A stretch of DNA of 8,087 bases from NCBI GenBank assembly GCA_030613835.1, contig JAUWLH010000061.1, forward strand, positions 1 through 8,087, in the 5' to 3' direction. The DNA is from Candidatus Bathyarchaeota archaeon (GTDB lineage: Archaea; Thermoproteota; Bathyarchaeia; TCS64). The notes beneath the pieces are model-generated. The model worked only from the letters and a program-made list of their open reading frames with translations. It made no database searches and was not told the origin of the DNA. The position numbers and the translations under genes were made by a program. This document shows positions 1 to 5,898 of this stretch, one piece after another (within the stretch, counting starts at the first letter, position 1; each line of letters starts with the position of its first letter).

Positions 1-142
1 CTATCACAGTGCTTCTTCTTTAGGGAATATATCTGGCATAATCAAGGAACTGACGAACATGGACTATAGGTTCTTCTCCAGCCAGTGCTACGCGAAAGGT
101 GACAAGGATTGCACCTTTAGGCTAATCGCCGACTTGGATTAA
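1..142 (+). CDS. V4R-domain protein, C-terminal fragment
   Basis: This is the 3' end of a gene that enters from the left edge; codons run from base 2 to the TAA at 140-142, giving 46 residues. The end of the fragment (FFSSQCYAKGDKDCTFRL) matches the closing strand pattern of V4R (4-vinyl reductase-like) domains, where two cysteines flank an A-x-G-D segment and an aromatic follows the second Cys. V4R domains bind small hydrophobic ligands and often sit in archaeal regulators or sensors, usually at the C-terminus, which fits a stop shortly after the motif. The N-terminal part is outside the window, so I cannot say whether this is a regulator, a sensor or a stand-alone V4R protein. The family call is fairly firm; the function is open. 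Confidence 0.7.
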   Translation, partial: YHSASSLGNISGIIKELTNMDYRFFSSQCYAKGDKDCTFRLIADLD

Positions 143-170
143 AGCCGAAACCCTCAGCGGGCTCCATAGA

Positions 171-177
171 TTTTTCT
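171..177 (+). terminator. T-rich tract after the V4R gene
   Basis: A TTTTTCTT run starts about 28 bp after the V4R stop codon. Archaeal RNA polymerase can terminate at U-rich tracts without a strong hairpin, and only a weak 4-bp pairing (AGCC with GGCT) is seen upstream. This is an inference from composition and position. Confidence 0.35.
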
Positions 178-232
178 TCACGGGGAGACGGCTACCTATC
201 CTTAGCCTATCCCTGATTTGAATCTTCAGATG

Positions 233-240
233 CCTAATAT
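233..240 (+). promoter_or_regulatory. Possible TATA box for the deacylase gene
   Basis: CCTAATAT is centred about 25 bp before the GTG at 261, the spacing expected if that GTG is at or next to the transcription start. A second AT-rich stretch (TTTTTATTT, about 247-255) would instead suit a start further in, at GTG 297 or ATG 306. The assignment is therefore tentative. Confidence 0.35.
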
Positions 241-260
241 CCTCCATTTTTATTTGCTGG

Positions 261-2048
261 GTGTATTCTAATGTGATTGATTTGGCTGATTATGATGTGA
301 TTATCATGGACGCTAGGATTGTCGATGGTGTAAACAAGGAATATGTCGGAGATATCGGCGTCAAACACGGTAGGATTATTGAAGCGGGAGAGGTCGAGGG
401 TGACGCCGAGAGAGTTATAGAGGCATCGGGTCTCTATGCCCTCCCTGGTTTCATTGACCCTCACAGCCACGGAGACTGGGGCTTCGCTTGGTACCCTAAC
501 TGCGAGAGCGCCGTGATGCAGGGCTGCACCACGGTAGTAGCAGGCCAGTGCGGAGGGAGCCCTGCACCGCTGAATAAATTCGTTATCGCCCCCGGCGTAC
601 TCGGCACCCAGGTCTACGAGAAGCATCCCTACCTGTACCACGGGCCAACCCTGCTATCCCTAGATGAGGTGAACGAGATGATGCGAGTAAAGTATGGTTG
701 GACCATCGACTACCGGACCATGGCACAGTACTTTGAGTTCATCGAGGGCCAGGGCATCAGCATCAACTATGTCCCATTGGTGGGACACGGCACCATCAGG
801 GTCCACGTCATGGGCGAGGACTATAAGAGGGAGGCCAAGCAGGCAGAGATCGAGTCGATGAAGGAGCTAATCCACCAAGCCATGAAGGAGGGCTGCCACG
901 GTTTATCCGCCGGACTGGATTATGATCCCGATGTCTTCGCATCAAAGGACGAGATGAACCAGTGCGTCTCCTCGCTCAGGGGGTATGACGGCATCTACGT
1001 TCCCCATTGGAGACGTACGGGTCGAAGGAGAAACGTGAAGATGGGTTCCTACAGCGCGGAGCCCATCCAGGGCATCCTTGAGGTCATCGAGACCGCAAAG
1101 GCCACCGGTGTGAGGATGAACATAGCCCACCTAGCCCCTGGATGGCACACGGTTCCCCCCATGACCCCTGAAATCGGCAAGACGGTTGGGTTGGAGACCT
1201 TGAAGCCCATTGATGATGCCATCTCAGAGGGCATCGACATCAACTTCGACGTGATCCCGTGGGAATGCTGGGAACCCCTCCCGTATCTGTGCAGTCTCCA
1301 CTTCACCCAGTGGCTCAGGCTATTGGGAAGTCGCGAGAAGCTGGTCGAGTGGCTCAAGGTAGACGAGTTCAGGCAGAAGGCGTGGGACGAGATCCAGTCT
1401 GGGAAGCTGTTCCAGAGGCTTGTCATCAATCCATGCGTCAACCCACACTGGGCCGAGAACCTCAAGATTATCACCCACATCGACGATAGGTTCTCCGGGG
1501 TAACCCTTGCAGTCGCCGCAAAGATACTGGAAAAGGACCCGTGGAACGCGCTCTGCAACCTGATAATCGCGGACCCGAACAGCATGGGCGCCCACGCCGA
1601 TTACCGTGGCATCGAAGAGCAGATGAAGGAGTTCTTCAAGCATCCCCGGGGCACCGCGGGGCTCGACGTGGGGATAATCGATAACAGGGACACCATGAAG
1701 GGCTACCCGCCGTACGCGACCCCGCTTCCGGACACGTTCAGTGGTTATCCCAAGTTCTTCATGAGGTATGTTAGGGACAGCGATTTCCTTACTATGGAAG
1801 AGGCCGTACGGAAGACATCAACAATCCCCGCGAAGACATACAGGCTCAAGGACAGGGGAACATTGGTATCGGGGGGCCACGCCGACATCGTGCTCATGGA
1901 TCTTGACGCGTTGGATCACACGGGCCACCCAGAGTTAACCGTGACTTACCCCAAGGGCATCCAGTACGTGCTGGTCAACGGCGAGGTGGTTGTTGATAAC
2001 GGTTTCCACAGCGGGGCCCGGCCTGGCTTCATCATTCGCCGGGTTTAA
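261..2048 (+). CDS. N-acyl-D-amino-acid deacylase family amidohydrolase
   Basis: A cytosolic metal-dependent amidohydrolase of 595 residues, likely hydrolysing an N-acyl-amino acid or related amide or cyclic amide. Visible landmarks: the N-terminal beta-sandwich half (VIIMDARIVDG), the metal motif PHSHGD with H68 and H70, C97 in GQCGGSPAP (the zinc-bridging Cys position of D-aminoacylases), VGHGTIR at 174-180, GLSAGLDYDPDVFASKDE at 214-231, H249 and H290 as the other likely histidine ligands, and a C-terminal ADIVLMD...VLVNGEVV...GARPG segment typical of the family. It differs from textbook members: the usual SDG motif reads IIDNRD (D474 kept), the HPR motif nearby is absent, and the protein is longer than the usual 480-550 residues. 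I chose GTG 261; GTG 273, GTG 297 and ATG 306 are in-frame alternatives, and no Shine-Dalgarno decides between them. It has no obvious signal peptide. Family membership is secure; the substrate is not. Confidence 0.88.
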   Translation: MYSNVIDLADYDVIIMDARIVDGVNKEYVGDIGVKHGRIIEAGEVEGDAERVIEASGLYALPGFIDPHSHGDWGFAWYPNCESAVMQGCTTVVAGQCGGSPAPLNKFVIAPGVLGTQVYEKHPYLYHGPTLLSLDEVNEMMRVKYGWTIDYRTMAQYFEFIEGQGISINYVPLVGHGTIRVHVMGEDYKREAKQAEIESMKELIHQAMKEGCHGLSAGLDYDPDVFASKDEMNQCVSSLRGYDGIYVPHWRRTGRRRNVKMGSYSAEPIQGILEVIETAKATGVRMNIAHLAPGWHTVPPMTPEIGKTVGLETLKPIDDAISEGIDINFDVIPWECWEPLPYLCSLHFTQWLRLLGSREKLVEWLKVDEFRQKAWDEIQSGKLFQRLVINPCVNPHWAENLKIITHIDDRFSGVTLAVAAKILEKDPWNALCNLIIADPNSMGAHADYRGIEEQMKEFFKHPRGTAGLDVGIIDNRDTMKGYPPYATPLPDTFSGYPKFFMRYVRDSDFLTMEEAVRKTSTIPAKTYRLKDRGTLVSGGHADIVLMDLDALDHTGHPELTVTYPKGIQYVLVNGEVVVDNGFHSGARPGFIIRRV

Positions 2049-2801
2049 TCACCGTGAAAGGTACGCCATTACCGTGAACATGATGTCCCCGTAGAGCACT
2101 GAGACCAGGTAGCCTACGAACAGGACCACGATGTAGGGCAGGGTCGCGGAGACCCACGCCCGCCCCCGTCCCTTTTCTCTGAGAATCCTGAACTCCTTGT
2201 TAGCCTTATCATCATCCCAGATGTCGGGTCTCAGGACTAGCTCCCCCCTAATCTCAAGAGGGTACTCGAACGGCGGCCCCCTGATATCATCCAGTGCCAT
2301 GTACTGGCCGGTGAACATCAACCCCAGTTTGGTAATCTTTGATGCCTCCGGGTGTGCCTCGAAGAGTGAGACACTTGTGCTCAGGGACAGGTTCGATGCC
2401 AGCGTGTAGAATGCCGCGAGCAGGCCGGACAGGGCCGAGTTGGCGATCAGGGTGAACGAGAAGAGCAGCGGCGGGTACCCGATGAACCGGAAGCTGGGGG
2501 GCCTGGGGTGGATTATAGACAGGGCAAGGAACGCGATGAGGTCGGCCTCACCGAATAGCTGGAGGTGCCACAGGACCCCAGATAATATCGCCATGAAGCC
2601 GACAGAGAGAATGATGTCCGCCAAGGATAGTGTGCCCATGATTAGCTCGTAGACGCCCAGGACAGCCCCTCCGGCGGCAGGGAACAGCCAGACGTAGTCA
2701 TGTATCTCCCTGGTCTTCAGGTCCTTGTAGGATGCGTACCCGAGCATGGCGATTGACAGAGTGGCCCGCATATAGTCTAGTGTTAGGAGGACCAGGGTCA
2801 T
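2049..2801 (-). CDS. Archaeal A24 prepilin/preflagellin peptidase
   Basis: A polytopic membrane aspartyl protease that would remove the short class III signal peptide from archaellins or type IV pilin-like proteins. Numbered from an upstream GTG at 2819, the first catalytic Asp is D33 in SYKDLKTREIHDYVW, the usual D-x-K-T-R-E-I context, and the second is D93 in FGEADLIA, the GxxD-type motif. Hydrophobic segments lie around 18-30, 44-62, 66-86, 95-103, 116-142 and 226-250. A charged cytosolic stretch (about 177-222) precedes a last helix beginning RAWVSATLPYIVV, as in archaeal FlaK/PibD-like enzymes. I prefer ATG 2801 because the TATA element at 2831-2837 predicts transcription starting near 2808, which would leave GTG 2819 outside the message. 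ATG 2771 is also possible and would put the first Asp at residue 17, close to FlaK. No pilin or archaellin gene is visible nearby. The stop abuts that of the convergent deacylase gene. Confidence 0.85.
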   Translation of the reverse strand: MTLVLLTLDYMRATLSIAMLGYASYKDLKTREIHDYVWLFPAAGGAVLGVYELIMGTLSLADIILSVGFMAILSGVLWHLQLFGEADLIAFLALSIIHPRPPSFRFIGYPPLLFSFTLIANSALSGLLAAFYTLASNLSLSTSVSLFEAHPEASKITKLGLMFTGQYMALDDIRGPPFEYPLEIRGELVLRPDIWDDDKANKEFRILREKGRGRAWVSATLPYIVVLFVGYLVSVLYGDIMFTVMAYLSR

Positions 2802-2828
2802 GTCCAATCCATGACCCACGGGTTTTTA

Positions 2829-2841
2829 GCTTTTATAGAGC
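2829..2841. promoter_or_regulatory. Shared TATA element of a divergent gene pair
   Basis: GCTTTTATAGAGC is a quasi-symmetric TATA-like element in the short spacer between the peptidase (minus) and the PNPOx-like gene (plus). Its centre lies about 26 bp from the ATG at 2860, predicting a leaderless plus-strand message. It lies about 26 bp from position 2808 on the other strand, just before ATG 2801. No second TATA-like stretch is present in the spacer, so one element may serve both directions. Confidence 0.6.
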
Positions 2842-2859
2842 CACCGTGGAAGACTAGGT

Positions 2860-3345
2860 ATGCTTTATCACATAAGGAGGAAGGAAAAAGAGTTCACAGA
2901 CAACTTGTCGAAGGTAAAGGTGTTAAAGTCCCAGAACTACCTTACCCTTGCCATGATTGATGACGGGGAGCCCTACATGGTGCCGCTGAGCCAAGCCTAC
3001 GACGAGGAGAGGAACCGGGTTTATATCCACATGGCCAGCGAGGGCAGGAAGCTTTCCGTCCTGAGGAAGAACCCCAGCGTCTGGGGCATGGCATTGCAGG
3101 ACCACGGCTACCACAAAGGGGAGTGCAGCCACCTGTACGCTTCGGTGATGTTCAAGGGGAAGGTGGTGTTCATCGAGGACGTGGAGGAGAAGAAGCACGC
3201 GTTCAGGGTTCTAGCTGATCAACTTGAGCCCGAATTGGAGGCCAGGGAGAGATTCGCCACCAGCGAGGGTATTCCAGGCACTGTGGTAGCTTACATCGAT
3301 ATCGATGACTGGTCAGGTAAAAAGTCCTCGGAGATCGATATCTAA
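2860..3345 (+). CDS. NimA-like/PNPOx-family flavin-binding protein
   Basis: A 161-residue single-domain protein of the pyridoxamine 5'-phosphate oxidase-like split-barrel fold, closest in pattern to the NimA (nitroimidazole resistance) branch. The N-terminus MLYHIRRKEKEF followed by YLTLAMIDDGEPYMVPLSQAYD (27-48) is the typical opening; IYIHMASEGRKLSVLRKNP follows, with H57 and the GRK stretch expected near the FMN phosphate or cofactor site. The segment SVMFKGKVVFIEDVEEKKHAF (95-115) is the usual second barrel strand and helix. Such proteins bind FMN or F420 (some bind heme) and reduce or sequester small molecules; the actual substrate cannot be read from sequence. The ATG at 2860 sits about 26 bp after the TATA element, and the AGGT just before it is too close to act as a ribosome site, so a leaderless message is likely. 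Confidence 0.85.
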   Translation: MLYHIRRKEKEFTDNLSKVKVLKSQNYLTLAMIDDGEPYMVPLSQAYDEERNRVYIHMASEGRKLSVLRKNPSVWGMALQDHGYHKGECSHLYASVMFKGKVVFIEDVEEKKHAFRVLADQLEPELEARERFATSEGIPGTVVAYIDIDDWSGKKSSEIDI

Positions 3346-3375
3346 CCCCTAATTTTGGCTCAATTCTGAACAACG

Positions 3376-3384
3376 CTTAATATT
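3376..3384 (+). promoter_or_regulatory. TATA box of the zinc-ribbon/RDD gene
   Basis: CTTAATATT lies centred about 37 bp before ATG 3417, predicting transcription from near 3406 and a leader of about 10 nt. A GTGA at 3403-3406 could pair weakly with the 16S 3' end but would lie at the extreme 5' end of the message. The rest of the 71-bp spacer holds only a short T run (ATTTTGG) after the previous stop. Confidence 0.45.
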
Positions 3385-3416
3385 CTATGTACTAGGTTTC
3401 TTGTGAGATTTCCGAT

Positions 3417-3902
3417 ATGCCGTTCTGTGATAAATGCGGGGCCGATTACAAGGAAGGCGACACCTTCTGCCCAAAATGCGGTACTCAGGTAAACGAGACC
3501 CTTGGCGAGGGGGACATTGAGCTGGCCACATGGACCCAGAGATTCATCGCCCTTATCATAGATAGAATGATTCTAGGCGTAGTACTCGCTGTCCTGAGAC
3601 TCCCTGGTTACCCTATTATGGGCGGGATGAACATCCGTTTCGGTCTGGATGATATTCTCCATTTCCTCTACTATATGTTCATGGACCAGTACTACGGCCA
3701 GAGTATTGGGAAGATGGTGATGAACCTGAGGATCACAAAGGAGGGCGGAGCCCCCCTATCTTTAATTGACGCGGCCATCGAGTCATTCGGAAAGGTGTTC
3801 CTACTGCCCATCGATTTCCTAGTTGGCTTCTTCATGTACAAGGAGAAGAACCAGAGGCTGTTCAACTACCTGTCAGACACGGTAGTGATCCGAGAAGAGT
3901 AA
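3417..3902 (+). CDS. Zinc-ribbon and RDD-domain membrane protein
   Basis: A 161-residue protein with two parts. Residues 1-24 form a zinc ribbon with CxxC pairs at C4/C7 and C18/C21. From about 40 on it is an RDD-family membrane domain: QRFIALIIDRMI gives the first conserved Arg (R42) and Asp (D49), GQSIGKMVMNLRI (94-106) is the second signature, and QRLFNYLSDTVVI (146-158) is the closing signature. Predicted membrane segments are about 43-62, 76-90 and 124-141. The third signature position, usually Asp (hDllagT), is Asn 150 here. RDD proteins have been linked to transport or ion homeostasis in some bacteria, but no specific role can be assigned. The zinc ribbon would face the cytosol. Its stop lies 2 bp from the stop of the convergent amidase gene. 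Confidence 0.85.
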   Translation: MPFCDKCGADYKEGDTFCPKCGTQVNETLGEGDIELATWTQRFIALIIDRMILGVVLAVLRLPGYPIMGGMNIRFGLDDILHFLYYMFMDQYYGQSIGKMVMNLRITKEGGAPLSLIDAAIESFGKVFLLPIDFLVGFFMYKEKNQRLFNYLSDTVVIREE

Positions 3903-3904
3903 AA

Positions 3905-5293
3905 CTAGGGGGTGAACATCTCAGGGTGCCTGAGATGCCAGCTCGTTCTTTCCTGATACATTTTGGCGATGCCTATCACTTTGTTCTCATCATAAGCCCT
4001 GCCCATGAACTGTATCCCCGTGGGCAGTCCCTCATTGGAGAACCCGTTTGGAACGCTCTGTGAGGGCAGCCCCGCTCCGTTACCCAGCGCACCCATGATG
4101 TCCCTGAAAGCCCAGGGCCGTCTGACGGGGAAGGGCTTGTCGATGGGATGGGCCGTGGAGCCACTTGTTGGAGCGATGACTGCGTCGTAGCCCTCCATCA
4201 CCTCTTCTGCTATCCTACACATCTGTTTCCTGAGCCTGAGAGCCCTGAGAAAGTCCTTTGCCAATGTCATGGAGCGGGCGTACGGCCCGTACCTATCCTC
4301 AGGCGCCGTGAGCTCGGCTGCCAATCCCTTCTCACAGAACTCATCAAACGCCGCTGCCGCCTCTCCGTTCAGGATGGTCCTAGTCACGGATTCATAAGGG
4401 AACTCGGGGAACTCGATCTCCTCAACTGTCGCAAACTTTTCCAGCGCCTTGACTGATTCCTTGAAGTTGTCGGAGACGGTCTCACTCTTCTCCTCCAATA
4501 TATCCTTGGGGACCGCTATCTTCCAGTCCCTCTCCTCGGGCTTATAGTTCCAGGGCTCGTTGTTCGTGCTGGGGTCTTTTGGATCATAGCCTGATATCGC
4601 CTCAAGGACGAGACCGCAGTCATCGGCTGATAGGCACAGGGGCCCGAGCTTATCAAGGGTCCAGCTCAAGGCCATTGCCCCGTACCTGCTGACCCTGCCG
4701 TATGTAGGCCTTAGGCCAGATATTCCGCAGTTGTTTGATGGACTGAGGATGCTGCCCCAAGTCTCGGAGCCTATGGCGAAGGGAACGAGCCCCGCTGAGA
4801 CCGATGAGCCTGATCCGCTGCTTGAGCCACCGCTCCAGTGCTTGAGACTCCAGGGGGTCGCACATGGCCCCGTGAAGCTTGCGTTTGGCTGCCTGTAACC
4901 CATACCCCCCGCCAGCTCTATCATGGCGAGTTTGGCGCAGAGTACCGCCCCTGATTCATCTAACTTGGAGATAACTGTCGCATCATAATTGAACCGTTGA
5001 TCCCTGAGGGGGTACGCTCCCCAACTCGTTGGGATTCCCCCCGATGTTGCTAGGAGGTCTTTTCCTCCCCATGGGATTCCGTGGAGTGGGCTTCTTATCT
5101 TTCCCGCCCTTGCCTCACTCTCCAGCTCCTTTGCTTGTTTTACGGCTCTCTCTTTTGTGATCGTGACTACAGCGTTGAGGACAGGTCCGTGCTCCTCCAA
5201 CCTGCTGAGGAACAGATCGGTGAGTTCAACTGGGGAAACATCACCGGTGGCTATTCCCATTGATAGCTCCCTTATGGTATTGTAGACCGGCAC
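3905..5293 (-). CDS. Amidase-signature family hydrolase, probable catalytic subunit
   Basis: A 462-residue cytosolic amidase of the Ser-cisSer-Lys type, about the length of AtzE-like enzymes. The triad is visible: K78 in HGIPWGGKDLL, cis-Ser S157 in WSGGSSSGSGSS, and nucleophile S181 in GSETWGSILSPS, with the expected 24-residue spacing between the two serines. ISGLRPTYGRVSRYGAMALSWTLDKLGPL (191-219) and APTSGSTAHPID (374-385) complete the family pattern. The nucleophile loop has Trp 179 where many members have Gly (GGSI), which may shape the acyl pocket. Translation starts at a GTG whose G is also the last base of the upstream gene's TAG, so the two are translationally coupled. A GatA role in the amidotransferase is less likely: no gatB is present and the partner resembles AtzG. 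The substrate (a carboxamide, urea-like amide or peptide amide) is unknown. Confidence 0.9.
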   Translation of the reverse strand: MPVYNTIRELSMGIATGDVSPVELTDLFLSRLEEHGPVLNAVVTITKERAVKQAKELESEARAGKIRSPLHGIPWGGKDLLATSGGIPTSWGAYPLRDQRFNYDATVISKLDESGAVLCAKLAMIELAGGMGYRQPNASFTGPCATPWSLKHWSGGSSSGSGSSVSAGLVPFAIGSETWGSILSPSNNCGISGLRPTYGRVSRYGAMALSWTLDKLGPLCLSADDCGLVLEAISGYDPKDPSTNNEPWNYKPEERDWKIAVPKDILEEKSETVSDNFKESVKALEKFATVEEIEFPEFPYESVTRTILNGEAAAAFDEFCEKGLAAELTAPEDRYGPYARSMTLAKDFLRALRLRKQMCRIAEEVMEGYDAVIAPTSGSTAHPIDKPFPVRRPWAFRDIMGALGNGAGLPSQSVPNGFSNEGLPTGIQFMGRAYDENKVIGIAKMYQERTSWHLRHPEMFTP

Positions 5294-5496
5294 TACTTCT
5301 TCCTCCGGTACGGTCTGAACACATTGTAGGGCTCGTTCGAGTTCTCAAGCGGTACCTCCCTGAGCGCTTTCCCAGCATCCATAACCCGTTTCAGGCTATT
5401 CTCTACGTGCTCAAGCTGCTCCTCCGTGAGTCTTTTTCCATATCTTTCCTTTACGAGCTCCATCAGTATGCTCGTTTCTTTATCAGAATCTGTCAT
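5293..5496 (-). CDS. AtzG/GatC-like small amidase partner
   Basis: A 67-residue protein encoded directly before the amidase, with TAG/GTG overlapping by one base. It is largely helical and charged: two predicted helices at about 4-19 and 24-46 (LTEEQLEHVENSLKRVMDAG), then an extended tail LREVPLENSNEPYNVFRPYRR. The helix pair and the x-x-x-P-L-x-N-x-x-E-P-x-x-x-F-x-P tail resemble the AtzG-like (formerly DUF4089) proteins, which bind AtzE amidases and are structurally related to GatC. I infer that it binds and stabilises the downstream amidase. The family match is from memory of the pattern, not a search. ATG 5496 lies about 27 bp after a weak TATA-like element with no Shine-Dalgarno sequence. 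Confidence 0.75.
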   Translation of the reverse strand: MTDSDKETSILMELVKERYGKRLTEEQLEHVENSLKRVMDAGKALREVPLENSNEPYNVFRPYRRKK

Positions 5497-5518
5497 GGGG
5501 TAAGCTTGGGTTCACGGG

Positions 5519-5527
5519 CTTTAACTT
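5519..5527 (-). promoter_or_regulatory. Weak TATA-like element of the amidase operon
   Basis: Read on the minus strand, AAGTTAAAG is centred about 27 bp before ATG 5496, the spacing seen for other genes here. The match to an archaeal TATA box is weak; the support is position rather than sequence. Confidence 0.35.
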
Positions 5528-5605
5528 TTCCATGAATAGAAAAACGACGCTATGATTACTAAGAGGGCTCATCATGAACTTGCTTTATCTTTGGGTTCGC
5601 CGCAT

Positions 5606-5627
5606 TCCCACCTTGTGATAGGTGGGA
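5606..5627. repeat. Perfect 8-bp inverted repeat, 6-nt loop
   Basis: TCCCACCT and AGGTGGGA are separated by TGTGAT, and would form a stable hairpin in RNA of either strand. It lies 25 bp beyond the copZ stop, on the far side of the poly-T tract, and 110 bp before the amidase operon. It may be a 3'-end structure on copZ read-through RNA or a protein-binding palindrome. The rest of the 155-bp spacer at 5497-5651 shows no gene. Confidence 0.6.
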
Positions 5628-5641
5628 GATTAATTAAATTT

Positions 5642-5648
5642 AAAAAAA
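5642..5648 (-). terminator. Poly-T terminator of copZ
   Basis: On the minus strand seven consecutive T residues follow the copZ TAA by 3 bp, then more AT-rich sequence (TAAATTTAATTAAT). U-tracts of this kind are the usual intrinsic termination signal in archaea. Confidence 0.6.
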
Positions 5649-5651
5649 GGG

Positions 5652-5861
5652 TTAAGCCTCTGCCTCATAAAGACCTGTGTCATTTACGGCCTTCGCAAGA
5701 GTCTCCTTCGAGACATCACCGCTTACCTCAATGATCGCCACGCCTTTCTCATGATCAGGCTTCGCTGACTCGACGCCTGAGACCGCCTCAAGGGCTTTCT
5801 TTACCCTCATCTCGCAGTGTGCACAGGTCATTCCTTTGACTTTGAGTTCTACTTGTGTCAT
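5652..5861 (-). CDS. copZ: CopZ-like heavy-metal-associated copper chaperone
   Basis: A 69-residue single HMA domain of the ferredoxin-like fold, which would carry Cu(I) in the cytosol and hand it to the metal-binding domains of the divergently encoded ATPase. The metal site GMTCAHC is at residues 10-16 counted from ATG 5861, with both cysteines present. The remaining pattern (VKKALEAVSGVESAKPDHEKGVAIIEVSGDVS, then AVNDTGLY) follows the family order and the length is normal. I chose ATG 5861 over an in-frame TTG at 5879 because the TATA box at 5891-5898 predicts transcription from about 5868, so the TTG would fall outside the message. It is divergent from the copper ATPase gene across an 85-bp spacer with candidate operator repeats and is followed by a poly-T terminator. 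Metal preference is inferred from motif and neighbour; other soft metals cannot be excluded. Confidence 0.9.
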   Translation of the reverse strand: MTQVELKVKGMTCAHCEMRVKKALEAVSGVESAKPDHEKGVAIIEVSGDVSKETLAKAVNDTGLYEAEA

Positions 5862-5890
5862 ATGTATCGAAATAGCCAAGGAAACCGTGG

Positions 5891-5898
5891 ATTATAAA
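5891..5898 (-). promoter_or_regulatory. TATA box of copZ
   Basis: TTTATAAT on the minus strand is centred near 5894, predicting a start near 5868 and a leader of about 7 nt before ATG 5861. Two tandem TTCGGT units lie immediately upstream, in the position of the BRE. Confidence 0.6.

Noticed and set aside
1049..1585. A 178-codon minus-strand frame within the deacylase gene
   Set aside because: Antisense to a gene with clear family motifs, no promoter and no domain; also overlapped by another spurious frame.
3905..5496. The amidase and small gene as GatA/GatC of the tRNA amidotransferase
   Set aside because: No gatB is present, the small protein's tail is AtzG-like, and the nucleophile loop differs from GatA; it remains a minor possibility.
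261..5496. A single catabolic gene cluster joining the deacylase and the amidase
   Set aside because: They are on opposite strands, separated by three unrelated genes, and have separate promoters; shared chemistry alone does not show a pathway.
5525..5578. A possible C/D box RNA on the minus strand (ATGATGA at 5570-5576)
   Set aside because: A C-box-like sequence is present, but no D box (CTGA) or C'/D' pair follows within about 60 nt.
5591..5612. A tRNA T-arm-like stretch (GGGTTCGCC...CCC)
   Set aside because: No D arm, anticodon arm or acceptor stem pairs with it; the second strand belongs to the 5606-5627 hairpin.
5552..5734. A 60-codon plus-strand frame covering the spacer and the end of copZ
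   Set aside because: It runs through the hairpin and antisense to copZ; no TATA-like box at the right distance and no recognisable product.
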